Source: Prorocentrum cordatum (lineage: Eukaryota > Sar > Dinophyceae > Prorocentrales > Prorocentraceae). From it: DNA of 64,000 nucleotides. Positions 40,830-50,958 of this stretch are shown here, one piece after another. The notes below the pieces were generated by a model. The model worked only from the letters and a program-made list of their open reading frames with translations. It did no database searches and was not told the origin of the DNA. Location: assembly GCA_963575745.1 (NCBI GenBank), contig CAUYUJ010003685.1:1-64000 (forward strand). The letters are read 5' to 3'. Within the stretch, counting starts at the first letter, position 1, and each line of letters starts with the position of its first letter. The position numbers and the translations under genes were made by a program.

Positions 40830-41345
40830 CAGCGCGCGTGGCTCATACGTTGCCCATTTTCAAAAACAAAACTCCTCCATGGTATTCCATGTGCCGCAGA
40901 TCTCTGCCAAGACTTGCCGATACCAGGAGAAAGAATCTGTCGCCGCGCCGTTTGCTTCGAAGCGCGGCCTCATGCCTGGGGGAGGGAAGCCGCGGCCACC
41001 AGGTCAAACGCCGCCTCGCGCGCGGTGGGTTTGCCGTGGGGGTTGCCGCGGTGTCGGCGTCGTCTGCCTGGGGCGTGGGGCGCAAGATTCGTCGAGGATT
41101 TGCGGTGGTGTCGGCGTCGTCTACCTGGGGCGCGTCGAGAACAAACGGCGCGGCGACATATCTCCGTATACACGATAACGGCGATGCAGGTAACGGCGAT
41201 GTAGGCTTTGGTATTGTAGGTGGGGGTGGTTCGTGGCCAACCCAGTTGAAGAAAAGGCCTGTCCGCGTGCTCCTACCACTTGTTCTGCGCGAGTTCGGCG
41301 TCGCCAAAACCATATTCCCAACATCGCCGTGAACCAACATCGCCG
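40830..41345. other. intergenic DNA with short duplications
   Basis: GTGTCGGCGTCGTCT.CCTGGGGCG occurs twice (41050 and 41112), and AACGGCGATG.AG twice near 41178. AACATCGCCGTGAACCAACA near 41320 and AACATTGCTGTGAACCAGCA near 41540 are related words. No gene. Confidence 0.5.
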
Positions 41346-41647
41346 TTGGCGTGGCCCTGGGCAGGACTGTGGCTGGGGGGGGGCTCAGACGGAGAGGAGC
41401 AGGGGGCGGGGTCTTCGCCCCCCCCCCCCGCCCTCTGGAAGCCTGCTTTGGAAGCCCGCGAGCCCCTCCAAAATATCCCCTGGCACTCCAGGGAGGTCGC
41501 CGTGCGATCTCCCCCGACGGCCCGACCTTCTCGGCCCGTCAACATTGCTGTGAACCAGCATTGCCGTGAGCGTGGCCTTGGTATCTTCCCGAACGTCGTC
41601 GTCCCGTCGCCTCTTCGGTTACCGTTCAGCAGGATTGAGCGCATTGG

Positions 41648-41813
41648 AAACGCATGCCAAGAAGCACCCTGCTCGCCTCCAGGGTGCCCTGGGTTTCTTG
41701 GGATCCCATGGTTTTATTATGGAAACCGTGACGTCCCCATGCCCAAACTCTATGGACATCCTAATTCGGGTCTCAGGGTTGGGTTTCGTGTGGAAGGTTT
41801 CTTGTGGTGATCG
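41648..41813 (+). repeat. dispersed repeat, copy 2 (partner at 15197-15350)
   Basis: Shares GCATGCCAAGAAGCACCCTG, CTCCAGGGTGCCCTGGGTTT and GTGGAAGGTTTCTTGTGG with carrier intron 1. Confidence 0.75.
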
Positions 41814-42067
41814 TCTCCTCATTCATTGTCTTGCCGATCGCTGCGGGCCCTCGCAGCCCCCCTTCCCCCCCTGGAGTAGATCTTGGCTGTCTTTGGCGCC
41901 TGCTTCAAGCATGTGGAGCCTCCCCCACAGGGCGCACCGTTGCAGACAGTCGCGCGAAGCAGAGGTCCAGAGCCAGACCTCCCCCCCTCCCCCCCGACCC
42001 TTCCGCCCACTGTCGAAACGCCGAATAAGCAAACGTTCACGAGGTCTAGCTCCTACTCCCACGTGGG

Positions 42068-42288
42068 GCCCTCCTCCTCCTCCTCCTCCTCCGCCTTCTC
42101 CTCCTCCTCCGCCTCCTCCGCCGCCTCATCCTCCTCCTCCTCCTCCTCCTCCTCCTCCTCCCCCTCCTCCGCCTCCTCCTCCTCCTCCTCCTCCTCCTCC
42201 TCCTCCTCCTCCGCCTCCTCCTCCTCCTCCTCCTCCTCCTCCTCCTCCTCCTCCTCCTCCTCCTCCGCCTCCTCCTCCTCCTCCCGCG
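42068..42288. repeat. (CCT/CTC)n microsatellite
   Basis: Nearly pure triplets with GCC interruptions. Gives poly-Gly on one strand and poly-Ser/Pro on the other. Confidence 0.95.
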
Positions 42289-42445
42289 CCCAGAGCCGCC
42301 CGCGGGCCTCTCCCGTCGAGGTGCTGCCCCGCGGCTCCCACGTGGCCGACTTCTGCGGGCGCAGCGGCCAGGCGCGGGGCGGCGCGGTGGCCCCGCGCGC
42401 GTCGGCGGGCCTGGCGGGCGTCCAGAGCTTAGCGGGCCCTGGAAA
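42289..42445 (+). other. GC-rich segment, possible exon
   Basis: The frame continuing from the poly-Ser tract reads SPVEVLPRGSHVADFCGRSG, more complex than repeat-derived sequence. No family recognised. Confidence 0.2.
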
Positions 42446-42632
42446 CCCAGACCCCCTCGGGTAATGAAAAAATCATGACGGGAGGTTTTTCCAAATGTTT
42501 GGCCTTTTGGAGGCCCTAACCGGCCCTCGGGACCGTCAAAAAACGATTCAGGATGAAAAACCGGTCCCGGGGAATGGGTCGAGACCTCTGGGGGTCGACG
42601 TCATGAAAAAATCATGACGTCGGGGGTCTGGG
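42446..42632 (+). mobile_element. CAGACCCCC MITE, copy 1
   Basis: CCCAGACCCCC at the left and GGGGGTCTGGG at the right are perfect 11-bp inverted repeats. The interior has AATGAAAAAATCATGACG near the left and GTCATGAAAAAATCATGACG near the right, and AACGATTCAGGATGAAAAAC between. Confidence 0.85.
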
Positions 42633-42639
42633 AACGACA

Positions 42640-42850
42640 GGGCCGTTTTTGTTACCGGTTCCGCTTTGCCGTTTTTGTTGCCGGTTCCGACGCCGTTTCT
42701 TTACCCGTTCCGTCGCCGTTGTTTGACCGGTTCCGGCTCCGGGTCCAATCTTGCAGCCGTTTGTTTGCCGTTTCCGGTCGCCGTTTTTTTTTACCGTTTC
42801 CATTTTCAAGGGACATTTTTTCGGAAACGGTGAAAAAACGGCCCTGCTGT
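42640..42850 (+). repeat. CCGTTTTTGTTACCGGTTCC minisatellite
   Basis: Repeated CCGTTT, ACCGGTTCCG and CGCCGTT words at about 25-base spacing. Confidence 0.7.
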
Positions 42851-42882
42851 TTCCGGGGCCCACAAAGGTCCAGAGCGCTTGC

Positions 42883-43039
42883 CCCAGACCCGCGACAAAA
42901 ATCACGACGGGCGGTTTTTGTCGCTCTCTTTTTCAGCCTCCCAGGTTTTTCGCTATGTTCGGCCCCCCAGGTTTTTCGTCATTTTCGACCTCCCGGGGCC
43001 CCGACCGGGCCTCGGAAATCACGGCGTCGGGGGTCTGGG
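42883..43039 (+). mobile_element. CAGACCCCC MITE, copy 2
   Basis: Ends CCCAGACCC and GGGTCTGGG. AAAAATCACGACGGGCGG inside the left end and GACCGGGCCTCGG in the middle. Confidence 0.7.
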
Positions 43040-43522
43040 AATATCGAGGCTCCAGGATCGAGGAGGATTGAAGATCGGCTACCCTTCCTAGACAGACTCG
43101 CGTCGTGAAAAATCTAGGGCGGAAGGTTCTTGTCGTTTTCGGCCCTTGGGGGCCTTGACGGGGCCCCCAGACCGCCAATCCTTGGGAAAGGGTCCGGACC
43201 TCCGGGGGGCACTTTGAAACAAGTCAGGATATCGCTAAACAAATCAGGACATCGTTGGTCTCGGTGGAGATCCTGGCGTGGGTTCTTCACAACGGGCGGT
43301 TCTGCCTCATTTCGGGCCCAGGGACCCTCACGTCGTCGTCGTCGTCGTCAGAGGGTTCTGGTCGTGATTATGTTTTGCGATTTTGAATTTTGCTGCAACG
43401 CCAGATCTCAGAGGAGTCTGGCCGGCGTCTGGAGCGCCCGAGGGGCAAGGATCGAGGATCCACATTGACGTTCTTCGCGCCGTTGGTTAAGGAAACGAAA
43501 ACATGGATTAAGGCGCGTGCAT

Positions 43523-43720
43523 CCCAGACCCTCTCGCGTTGCGAAAACATCACGACGGTAGGCTTTTCGCTATTTATGTTCGGCCTCCGGGGGCCCTTAC
43601 TGGGCCTCGGGACCGTGAACAAAACGATTCAGGATGAAAAACCGATCCCGGGGAAGGGGTCCAGACTCCAGACCTCTGGGGTTCGAGGCTGCGAACAAAT
43701 CGCGACGTCGGGGGTCTGGG
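43523..43720 (+). mobile_element. CAGACCCCC MITE, copy 3
   Basis: CCCAGACCC to GGGTCTGGG, with ACTGGGCCTCGGGACCGTG and CAGGATGAAAAACCGATCCC inside. Confidence 0.8.
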
Positions 43721-43899
43721 GATATGGCGACGGGCGCTGCTTCCAAACGAGATCGACGCGCTCCGTCGCCCAACGAGGCGGCACGGGCCTCACCTCCCGG
43801 GACGTACCCCCCCCGATCCGTGGATCCGGCGCCCACGCGCCAGATCCACGGATCCGTAGTCCGTGTCGGCCTGCGGACGAGCGCGAGGCACAAGGGTGA

Positions 43900-44080
43900 C
43901 CAGAGGGTTTTGGCCGCTCTGGGCCCCTGGTGGCCAGCCAGGGCCGGCCCCGGGGGTCATCAGAAAACGAGTCGATCAGGCCGAGAAGCCGGTCCCCGGG
44001 AAGGAGTCCAGGCTCGAGGGCAGCCACGCTGCGAACAGAAAGCGACGTCAGATGTCTGGGGAGGGCCCTCAGACCCAGCG
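43900..44080 (+). mobile_element. CAGACCCCC MITE, divergent copy
   Basis: Keeps CCGGTCCCCGGGAAGG.GTCC, GCTGCGAACA and GACGTCAGATGTCTGGGG. The left end is not clear. A similar fragment lies at 62000-62120. Confidence 0.5.
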
Positions 44081-44331
44081 CCTCGGGAAAATCGGCGCGG
44101 CAGTTTTTGCTGACTTCTCATTTCTGACGCATAATTGCTGATCCCCCCATGCGCGGTCATTAAGAGATGTGTTTTTCGATTGAAGTGTCCCCCCCCGGGG
44201 CTCGCACCTTTATAATGCCAAGGAAAGTCTTGGGTCTTCATGCAGTGGGCGGCGACGGAGGCGGTTCTCAGACTTGTTTGCTTCACGCATGTGTTTACTG
44301 AAAACTTCTCCACTAGCCTAGAGACTAACTG

Positions 44332-44389
44332 CGCAGGAGTTTCTCAGCATTCGGCCGCCCCTGCGGCCGATTTTCGAGAAACTCCTGCG
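44332..44389. other. strong imperfect palindrome
   Basis: CGCAGGAGTTTCTC (44332-44345) pairs perfectly with GAGAAACTCCTGCG (44376-44389), and an inner CGGCCGC pairs with GCGGCCG. Function unknown. Confidence 0.7.
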
Positions 44390-44404
44390 TCGTCAGTTTC
44401 TTGT

Positions 44405-44562
44405 CAAGGAAGAACCACCTGGGCCCGACGATTGGCGCTTACTAAAGGGTTTCCCAAAGAGCCTTGCCCTGTTCGATTCCTTCTGTGGGTGCGTTTGCCA
44501 AACGGCTTCGCGTGTCGGGGTGATCATCATGTTGGTGGAGTGTCTGCCCTCCACAGTCAACC
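44405..44562. repeat. dispersed repeat, copy 2 (partner at 186-345)
   Basis: See the partner entry for the shared word order. Confidence 0.65.
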
Positions 44563-44787
44563 GTGACAGTAAGGACGGGGCAACTTTCCAAGGCTGCCCT
44601 TGCATCCCTGCCCCTTCGGTATTCGGCATCCGTCGGCATCCTGGTCGAGTGTATCCTGGCCGATGGAGAGTTTTTCTCGAGACCTACTTCACGCACGCGC
44701 TTGGTACCGCTCGGACGCGTGCACTTTCTCTCGGCGGGGACTCTGAGGAAGCATCCTGGATCATCCCTCCGAAAAAAATGAAAATCA

Positions 44788-44788
<1 letters not shown>

Positions 44789-44818
<30 letters not shown>

Positions 44819-44998
44819 CATATAAACTAATATATAATAATAATAATAATAATAATAGTAATAATAATATTAGTAATAATAATAATAATAATAGTAATAA
44901 TACTAATCATGATAATAATCATAATCATAATCATAATCATAATCATACTCATAATCATAATCAGAAGAAGAAGAAGAAGAAGAAGAAGAAGAAGAAAC
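44789..44998. repeat. (TA)n, (AAT)n, (ATAATC)n and (GAA)n microsatellites
   Basis: Four different short repeats follow directly one after another, ending in AAGAAG at about 44998. Confidence 0.95.
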
Positions 44999-45176
44999 AC
45001 GCGCGAAGCCGACGAAAAGCACAGGGAGCGGACGTCCGAGCGATGGCCGGAGCAGCTGCTTCGAGAGCCTCTCCACGGGCCGCGCGGCGAAGAGGCACGC
45101 GGCGGCCGGAGGCCTCGAGGCCTGCTCCTGCGCCGTCGGTTTTTGTTAGGGGGGGGCTGCGGAGGGGGGCTGCGGA

Positions 45177-45326
45177 CCCTGACCTTCCAGGAGGGCTAAA
45201 AAATAGCACCCGACCTAAAAACCCATCCCAGAGCTATTCTACGTCTCGGTTTTAGGCTGTTTCGTTCAGTTTTTTGTTTGGTTTTTAGGTCTCCAGTGCT
45301 AAAAATAGCTCTCTGGAAGGTCAGGG
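45177..45326 (+). mobile_element. 150-bp MITE with 30-bp inverted ends
   Basis: CCCTGACCTTCCAGGAGGGC (45177) and the reverse complement of the right end, CCCTGACCTTCCAGAGAGCT, match closely, continuing TAAAAAATAGCAC against TATTTTTAGCAC. The interior is A/T-rich. Single copy in this window. Confidence 0.8.
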
Positions 45327-45329
45327 GAG

Positions 45330-45760
45330 GGGGGCTCCTCTCGGAGCGGCGCTCCGCCCGCCCGCTCCCCCTCGCGGGGGGCACTCCGAGCCGCGCCGCC
45401 CGCCGCGGGTTTTTTTTCGGGCTGCGGAGGGGAGCTCCCGTCCAGCCGCCCGCCCGCCCGCCAGCGCGGGGGGCACTCCGAGGAGCGCCTCCGGGAGGCA
45501 GGTTCTCCAGGCCGCGGAGTGCGTTTTCTTCCTCGGAAGTGCCCGAGGGGCCTGCCCGGCCTCCCCCCCTTTTTTCAGATTTGGGCCCTGCGTAATGGGG
45601 GATCATAAATGGGGGGCGGCGAGTGTGGTCCGAAAAGGCACCCAAATGGTACCTAAAACGAGCCCCCTGGAGCCCTGGAGGGGCCCGAAAGGGGCACGAA
45701 AGAGGACCTTTTCTGACCCCCCCATTTCTGACCCCCCCATTAAGCCACGCCCAACAGGTC
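45330..45760. other. GC-rich intergenic DNA with internal duplications
   Basis: GGGGGGCACTCCGAG occurs twice (45376, 45468), GGGCTGCGGAGGGG several times, and GACCCCCCCATTTCT twice at 45715-45735. No gene. Confidence 0.5.
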
Positions 45761-45984
45761 TGTGCGCATTCTGAGGGGAAGAGTTTGCCCGACGTCGGTG
45801 CTGGAGAGGGCAGTTTCTTCAGGTGCCGCGTCAGGACTTCTCAACGATGCACTTCGGAACCGCGCTGTCGCTGGAGACTCTCCCGCGAATCATGTAGGAA
45901 CGACGCTGCAGCGACTCGCCCGCCCGACCCGCCCTCCTCTCTCCCCGATGCCTGTGGTAAGGATTACGCCAATGACGCGTGCAG

Positions 45985-46105
45985 GGAAGGAGGATGTCCC
46001 CCCAGAGTGGCACGATCAAAGACGTAGAGGCCGGGTATCGAGGGTTTGGGGATACATGCTGGTTGGCACGCGAGCATCTGAAAGCGAATTTTCTTTCAAT
46101 GATTG
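45985..46105 (+). repeat. about 115-bp dispersed repeat, copy 1 of 3
   Basis: GATGTCCCCCCAGAGTGGCA, GGTATCGAGGGTTTGGG and ACATGCTGGTTGGCACGCGA, with further copies at 46900 and 47020. Confidence 0.65.
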
Positions 46106-46247
46106 TTGTCAATGCTGGTGATGTTGCTGGACCCTCACGTCCGAAGAATAACGGTGCACATTACGTTTTTTTCAGTTGAAGTGCCCTTCCTGGGGCTCCA
46201 TGTTGGCCCCCGAACTACTACAACATCTGATCCAGCCTTGTAGTTCC

Positions 46248-46251
<4 letters not shown>

Positions 46252-46290
<39 letters not shown>
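46252..46290. repeat. (TA)n microsatellite
   Basis: Uninterrupted TA dinucleotides. Confidence 0.98.
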
Positions 46291-46291
<1 letters not shown>

Positions 46292-46292
<1 letters not shown>

Positions 46293-46620
46293 AAGAGTGG
46301 CGCTCTCGCTCGGGACTTCCTTGCGATTTACCAACGAATCGCGCTCCCGCGTGGGACTGCCTCGCAATTGATTCAGATGCCGCGGCCTCGACACTCAGGA
46401 ATCACGCTTTCGCGTTGGCCTTCCTCACGACGTACGTGGGAGTCGCGCTATCGCTGTAAGTTCCTTCGCAACTCACGCAGGACAGAAGCTCGGAATCGCG
46501 CCATCGCTGGAATCGCCGGAGTCGCGCTATCGCTGGCGCTGGAATTCCATCACGATTTACATCGGAATCGCGCCATCGCTGGAGACTGTCTCGCGAATCA
46601 TGCAGGACTGACCCTTCAGC
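46292..46620 (+). repeat. GGAATCGCGCCATCGCTGG-type minisatellite
   Basis: Seven or eight degenerate units with TCGCGC.ATCGC, spaced 30-60 bases apart. A single unit sits at about 45853-45905 (ACCGCGCTGTCGCTGGAGAC, then TCGCGAATCATG), which matches 46565-46610. Confidence 0.7.
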
Positions 46621-46899
46621 GACCCACCCGCCCGACACGCCCGTCTGGGCCCGCCCGCCAGTCCCGCCCGTTTGGGCCCGCCCGCCTGACCCGCCCGTCT
46701 GGATCTCCCGCTTGGTGTCCTGCTCCTGACCCTTTTCTTGCTACTCTCTCTACGTGCTTTATCCTTCTCCCTGCCCCCGGCCCCTTTGCCTGCTCCCTCC
46801 CTTCCCGCACTCCTGCCTCTCCTCTTCGCTCCGTGTGTCTCCCTGTTTCCCTCCTCTTTCCCATTTCTGGGGGCTGCGCCAACTACACATAGCAGGTAA

Positions 46900-47120
46900 G
46901 GAAGATATGCCCCCACGGGGGACTCGATCGAAGCCGAAGAGGGCGGCTATCGAGAGCTTGGGATCTACATGCTGGTTGCCAGGCGCGCAGACAAGAGCGA
47001 ATAGTCTTAACGTGACCCCCGTATACCCTCACGGGGGTCTCGATCGAAGGCGAAGAGGGCGGGTATCGAGGGCTTGGGATCTACAGGCTGGCTGACAGGC
47101 GTGCAGACAAGGGCACATAG
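46900..47120 (+). repeat. about 115-bp repeat, copies 2 and 3 in tandem
   Basis: Both have ACGGGGG.CTCGATCGAAG, GAAGAGGGCGG.TATCGAG, CTTGGGATCTACA and GCAGACAAG. Confidence 0.85.
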
Positions 47121-47129
47121 GCTTAACAT

Positions 47130-47255
47130 CATTGTTGTTGCTGTTGGTGTTGTTGTTGGTGTTGTTGCTGCTGCTACTGCTGCTACTGTTGTTGTGGTTA
47201 TTGTTGTTGTTGCTGTTTGTGGTGGTGGTGGTGTTGCTGCTGTTATTGCTGTTCT
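47130..47255. repeat. (GTT/GCT)n microsatellite
   Basis: TTGTTGTTG and TGCTGC triplets. Confidence 0.9.
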
Positions 47256-47261
47256 CGCCCG

Positions 47262-47415
47262 ACGTCATGATTTTCGCATGAGGTCTCGACCCGTTCCCCG
47301 GGACAGTTTCTCATCCTGAGTCGTTGTTGTCGACGGCCCCGAGGCCAGGTGCGGGCCCCCTGGAGGCTGAAATGGCGAAACACTTCCCGTCCTGATTTTT
47401 GCACGACTCGAGGGG
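47262..47415 (-). mobile_element. CAGACCCCC MITE, reverse-oriented copy
   Basis: GACGTCATGATTTT at the left and GTCCTGATTTTTGCACGAC at the right. TCTCGACCCGTTCCCCGGGA and TCATCCTGAGTCGTT inside are the reverse complement of the family. Confidence 0.65.
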
Positions 47416-47599
47416 GCCTGGGCTGAGCCTACCCCCCTTGTCGTTGCCCCTGCGCTCGGTGGCGGCAAAGAGGGGGGTGATGCTCCGGCGGGGGGGACAT
47501 CCTGGCCGGGGCCATGATACTTCCGCAGCTTTCATATGGCACCTTCCCTTCTTCCGTCACGCCCCTGGGCCGCGAGCGTGCCGCTGGCGCCCCCCCCCT

Positions 47600-48010
47600 C
47601 TTGAGGAGGAGGAGGAGGAGGAGGAGGAGGAGGAGAGAGGGAGGAGGAGGAGGAGGAGGAGGAGGAGGAGGAGGGAGGAGGAGGAGAGAGGAGGGACGCC
47701 CCCCTCTTGGCCGCCCCCGATGAGGGCTCCCGCGTCGGGAGCCCACGGAGGCTGCCTCCGGGGCGCTGCCGCCCCAGGCGTGCGACGTCCTGCTCCTGCT
47801 TCCGCGCGCGGTCCCCGAGAGTCCCGGCCCTGTGCCTCCCCGGGGCCCGCTTCTCGGCGGCGAGCGAGGAGGGGAACTCCTCCTCCTCCTCTCGACACTG
47901 GTCCTCCTCCTCCTCCTCCTCCTCCTCCTCCTCCTCCTCCTCCTCCTCCTCCTCCTCCTCCTCTTCCTCCTTGCCAATCCCTCCTTTCTCCTCCGTCCCG
48001 CTTCCCTCCT
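47600..48010. repeat. (GAG)n then (CTC)n microsatellites around a GC-rich core
   Basis: GAG triplets 47604-47690 and CTC triplets 47878-47975 enclose about 190 bases of GC-rich sequence. The opposed polarities could allow a long-range hairpin. Confidence 0.85.
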
Positions 48011-48164
48011 CCGCCCTGTTCTCCGTCGGCTGTCCTCCCTCTCGCCCCCCCCCTCCTGCTATCCTTCTGCCCTGCGTAAGCCGCCCCAGGGTTCCAGTGT
48101 GTCTCGAGGGCCACGGGGGATAGTTGTCCATGGCTCGGTGGCGAGCGAGGGGGAAGGGAGAAGG

Positions 48165-48330
48165 AGAAGGCCTTCTCAGAAGGCGGCGGGACCTCCTCTC
48201 AGAAGCACTCACGCCTTCTGAGAAGCTTTCTCGTGTCTCCGGGGAAGGCTCAGGGGAAACGTCTCAGAAGGCCGGGGGGCTCCCGAGCCTTCTGAGAAGG
48301 CCCGCCCCTTCTCACTTCCCCCCCCTCCCC
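48165..48330. repeat. cluster of CTTCTCAGAAGGC palindromes
   Basis: CTTCTCAGAAGG, GCCTTCTGAGAAGC, GTCTCAGAAGGCC and GCCTTCTGAGAAGGC alternate in both orientations within 165 bases. Confidence 0.7.
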
Positions 48331-48339
48331 CCTTCCCCC

Positions 48340-48520
48340 CCGTCCTCGGGGAGAGTCGCGGGAAAGGTATCACTTCCCCCCCCCCCTCGCTCGCCGCCGA
48401 CTACAGCCAAGACGCTGAGAGAAGTGCCGCCTCGGGGAAAGTCGTGGGAAAGGTATCACTTCCCCCCCCCCTCGCTCGCCGCCGACGACAGCCAAGACGC
48501 CGACAGAAGTGCCGCCTCGG
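48340..48520 (+). repeat. 92-bp tandem duplication
   Basis: GAAAGGTATCACTTCCCCCC, CTCGCTCGCCGCCGAC.ACAGC and AGAAGTGCCGCCTCGGGG occur twice with few differences. Confidence 0.9.
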
Positions 48521-48609
48521 GGCCACGGGGGGGGGCTCGGGGGTTCGGGCCGGTGCTGAGGCCCACGCCGCGGAGCCTGCCTGCGGCCCAGGCGTGGCCA
48601 GCAGTGCCC

Positions 48610-48815
48610 CCCCCCCTTTGTTCCCGATGAGGCTCCCGTCAGGATGGCTCGAGGGGGGTGCACAGCTGGCCCGCCGTGGCCAGAAGTGCCCCCCCGTCGT
48701 GCCTGGATGGGGCTCCTGTCAGGGTGGGCACGATGGCTCGAGGGGGGTGCACGGCTGGCTCGAGGTGAGGCTCCCGTCAGGGTAGCACGATGGCTCGAGG
48801 GGGGTGCTGCACCCC
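48610..48815 (+). repeat. tandem repeat GATGGCTCGAGGGGGGTGCA
   Basis: Three copies of that word, each with GGCTCC(C/T)GTCAGG.. nearby. Confidence 0.85.
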
Positions 48816-49160
48816 GGGTGCACAGAGCGAAAAATACAACAAGGCATCTAGACTGGACAAAGAGAGGATGGCAAGGAAGCGAGACAAAACGGCATCAAGA
48901 GGGGCAAGAACAGAATCTGCTGCATGAGCTAAGCCTGGTGTGCGATACTCGATGCAGCTCAAAATATGACTCTCGAAAAGGTGCACGAGTTCACTGTCTG
49001 TATGAAACCGCCGGGTGCGAAGAAGAGTGAGAACTTTCCATCCACATTCGCACGCGCACTCGTGCACCGCATCTCTCATGAGCAGTTTCGTGTCAAACAA
49101 AACCCCTAGGCTTTTAAACGACTCTCCGTAGGGTCTGGTCTTTGACAAGCTGGCTGGCAC
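48777..49160 (-). pseudogene. LINE reverse-transcriptase fragment (C-terminal part)
   Basis: Minus-strand frame of 127 codons. It contains ESFKSLGVLFDTKLLM, LLRTRRFHTDSELVHLFESH and ILSCIEYRTPGLAHAADSVL, then a leucine-rich LDAVLSRFLAILSLS. This is the thumb/C-terminal pattern that follows the catalytic domain in dinoflagellate and algal non-LTR reverse transcriptases. The catalytic motif lies upstream and is absent, because the fragment is cut off near a GAT microsatellite. The 3' side runs into the GGCTCGAGG repeats. A dead, truncated copy. Confidence 0.75.
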
Positions 49161-49199
49161 CAGGGAAGGGGTTGAGATCCCCCGGGGCCGAGGGCCGAC

Positions 49200-49209
49200 G
49201 ATGATGATA

Positions 49210-49251
<42 letters not shown>

Positions 49252-49440
49252 CTGATGCTGATGCTGATGCTGATGCTGATGCTGATGCTGATCCTGATGC
49301 TGATGTTGCTGCTGATGATGATGATGATGATGTTGATGTTGACGATGATGATGATGCTGATGTTGATGATGATGAGGATGATGATGATGATGATGATGAT
49401 GATGCTGATGATGCTGATGATGCTGATGATGAGGAGGAGG
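49200..49440 (+). repeat. (GAT)n/(GATGCT)n microsatellite
   Basis: GATGAT then CTGATG units. Poly-Met/Asp or poly-His/Ser frames only. Confidence 0.97.
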
Positions 49441-49582
49441 AGAAGTTTCGCTGCGCAACTTCAGGGGGGCTCGTCTGCCCTGTAAGTGGCTTCGGCGGCG
49501 AAATCTGACCCTGATCCTCGCCGATCCGCGCTTCAGGCAATTCGATTGGCGGCAGCGGTAGGGTTCGGAATTCGTCGAACAC

Positions 49583-49666
49583 GTGGCGGGATCCGAACCC
49601 TACCCACGCCTCCCGTCGATGCAGAAGAATCGATGGTTGGTGGGGGTAGGTTTCGGATGTCGCCAC
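49583..49666. mobile_element. short inverted-repeat element, related to 50830-50953
   Basis: GTGGCGGGATCCGAACCCTA (49583) and the reverse complement of its right end, GTGGCGACATCCGAAACCTA, are inverted repeats. They share the CCGAACCCTACCC core with the element at 50830. Confidence 0.6.
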
Positions 49667-49714
49667 CCCTGGCGGTCCTTTTCCTGGTGCACGGCGTGTG
49701 CTCAACGCGGAGCC

Positions 49715-49825
49715 GACACGGAACCGACGTGGACTCGTCACAGATTCGACGCGGATTCGTGGCGGATTCGACGCGGATGCGACGCGGATTCGGCAGGTTC
49801 CACCTGGACTCGACGCGGATCGCGG
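49715..49825 (+). repeat. GATTCGACGCGGATTCG minisatellite
   Basis: Six or more degenerate CGACGCGGATTCG/GGCGGATTCG units. Confidence 0.8.
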
Positions 49826-49980
49826 CGCGACAGACACGGCCCCCCGACAGTGCAAGGCGAGACAAGGATTTAGGTCTTGAACGCTCTGGTGGCATTTCGG
49901 GGCCTCCTGCGCTCAAGGTCTTCTCCCGCCTCGTCTTCACGCTCCCCAGGACCGACGAGGAGCGAGGACCGCCGAGTAGA

Positions 49981-50002
49981 AGGATGATGATGGTGATGAT
50001 GG

Positions 50003-50054
<52 letters not shown>

Positions 50055-50101
50055 GATGATGATGCTGATGCTGCAAATGATGATGATGATGATGATGATG
50101 C

Positions 50102-50132
<31 letters not shown>

Positions 50133-50338
50133 AAGGATGATGATGATGATGATGATGATGGTGGTGGTGATGATGATGATGATGATGACGGTGATGATGA
50201 GGATGATGGTGGTGATGATGATGACGATGACGATGGCGATGATGATGATGCTGATGATGACGATGATGATAATGATGGTGCTGATGATGATGATGAGAAT
50301 GATGATGATGCTGCTGATGATGATGATGCTGATGATGC

Positions 50339-50414
<76 letters not shown>

Positions 50415-50500
50415 CGTGGTAAGGATGATGAGGATGAGTAGAATGAGGATGAGGATGATGGTGAGGATGAGGATGGGGATGAGGTGAGGATGACAATGGG
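49981..50500 (+). repeat. (GAT)n microsatellite, about 500 bp
   Basis: Imperfect GATGATGATGCTGATGGTGAT tract. Confidence 0.97.
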
Positions 50501-50829
50501 TCATCGATCCTCGGATCCGGGCTACGCCAGAAACTCGCGACGGCTGGTCTCTCGCATGTAGTCTGAGGCCTGTAAAGGACGTTTCCCGGACCCAGCTTCG
50601 CGGTTCGAGGACCGAGGAGCAGACCCCGGGCTGCGCACAGACAGCCTTCCAGGGCAGTCCGGGCTGGCCTCGGCAGGCCCCCAGGCGGCGCCAGGGTGTG
50701 GAGACCGCTCTGGACTGCCCCGGGGGCCTGTGGGGGCCAGCTGGGACTACTCGGTGGGCCCATGGAGGCCAGCTGGGACTACCCGGGGTGGCGTGTCTCT
50801 GCGAACCAGAGATGCACCAGCGATGTTGC
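50501..50829. other. intergenic DNA
   Basis: GC-rich unique sequence. GGCCAGCTGGGACTAC occurs twice (50738, 50768). No gene. Confidence 0.45.
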
Positions 50830-50953
50830 TAGGGGGCCACATTCGAACCCTACCCCTACCCCCCACGAACCCCTACCCCTACCCCACAGTGAACCTCACC
50901 CTCCCCCTCAGAAGTCGTGGGGGGTAGGGGTAGGGTTCGCATGTGGCCCCCTA
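50830..50953. mobile_element. 124-bp MITE with GTTGC target duplication
   Basis: Long inverted arms start TAGGGGGCCACATTCGAACC and end GGTTCGCATGTGGCCCCCTA, continuing inward through CTACCCCTACCCCCCACGA. GTTGC flanks both sides (50825-50829, 50954-50958), a 5-bp target-site duplication. Confidence 0.85.
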
Positions 50954-50958
50954 GTTGC

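Noticed and set aside
42126-42341. Poly-glycine frame
   Set aside because: Pure translation of the CTC tract on the opposite strand.
45985-47120. tRNA-like or SINE origin for the 115-bp repeats
   Set aside because: No cloverleaf or usable A/B box pair could be drawn, and no A-rich tail is present.
49533-50763. Poly-Met/Ile/His frames up to 333 codons
   Set aside because: Translations of the GAT microsatellite.
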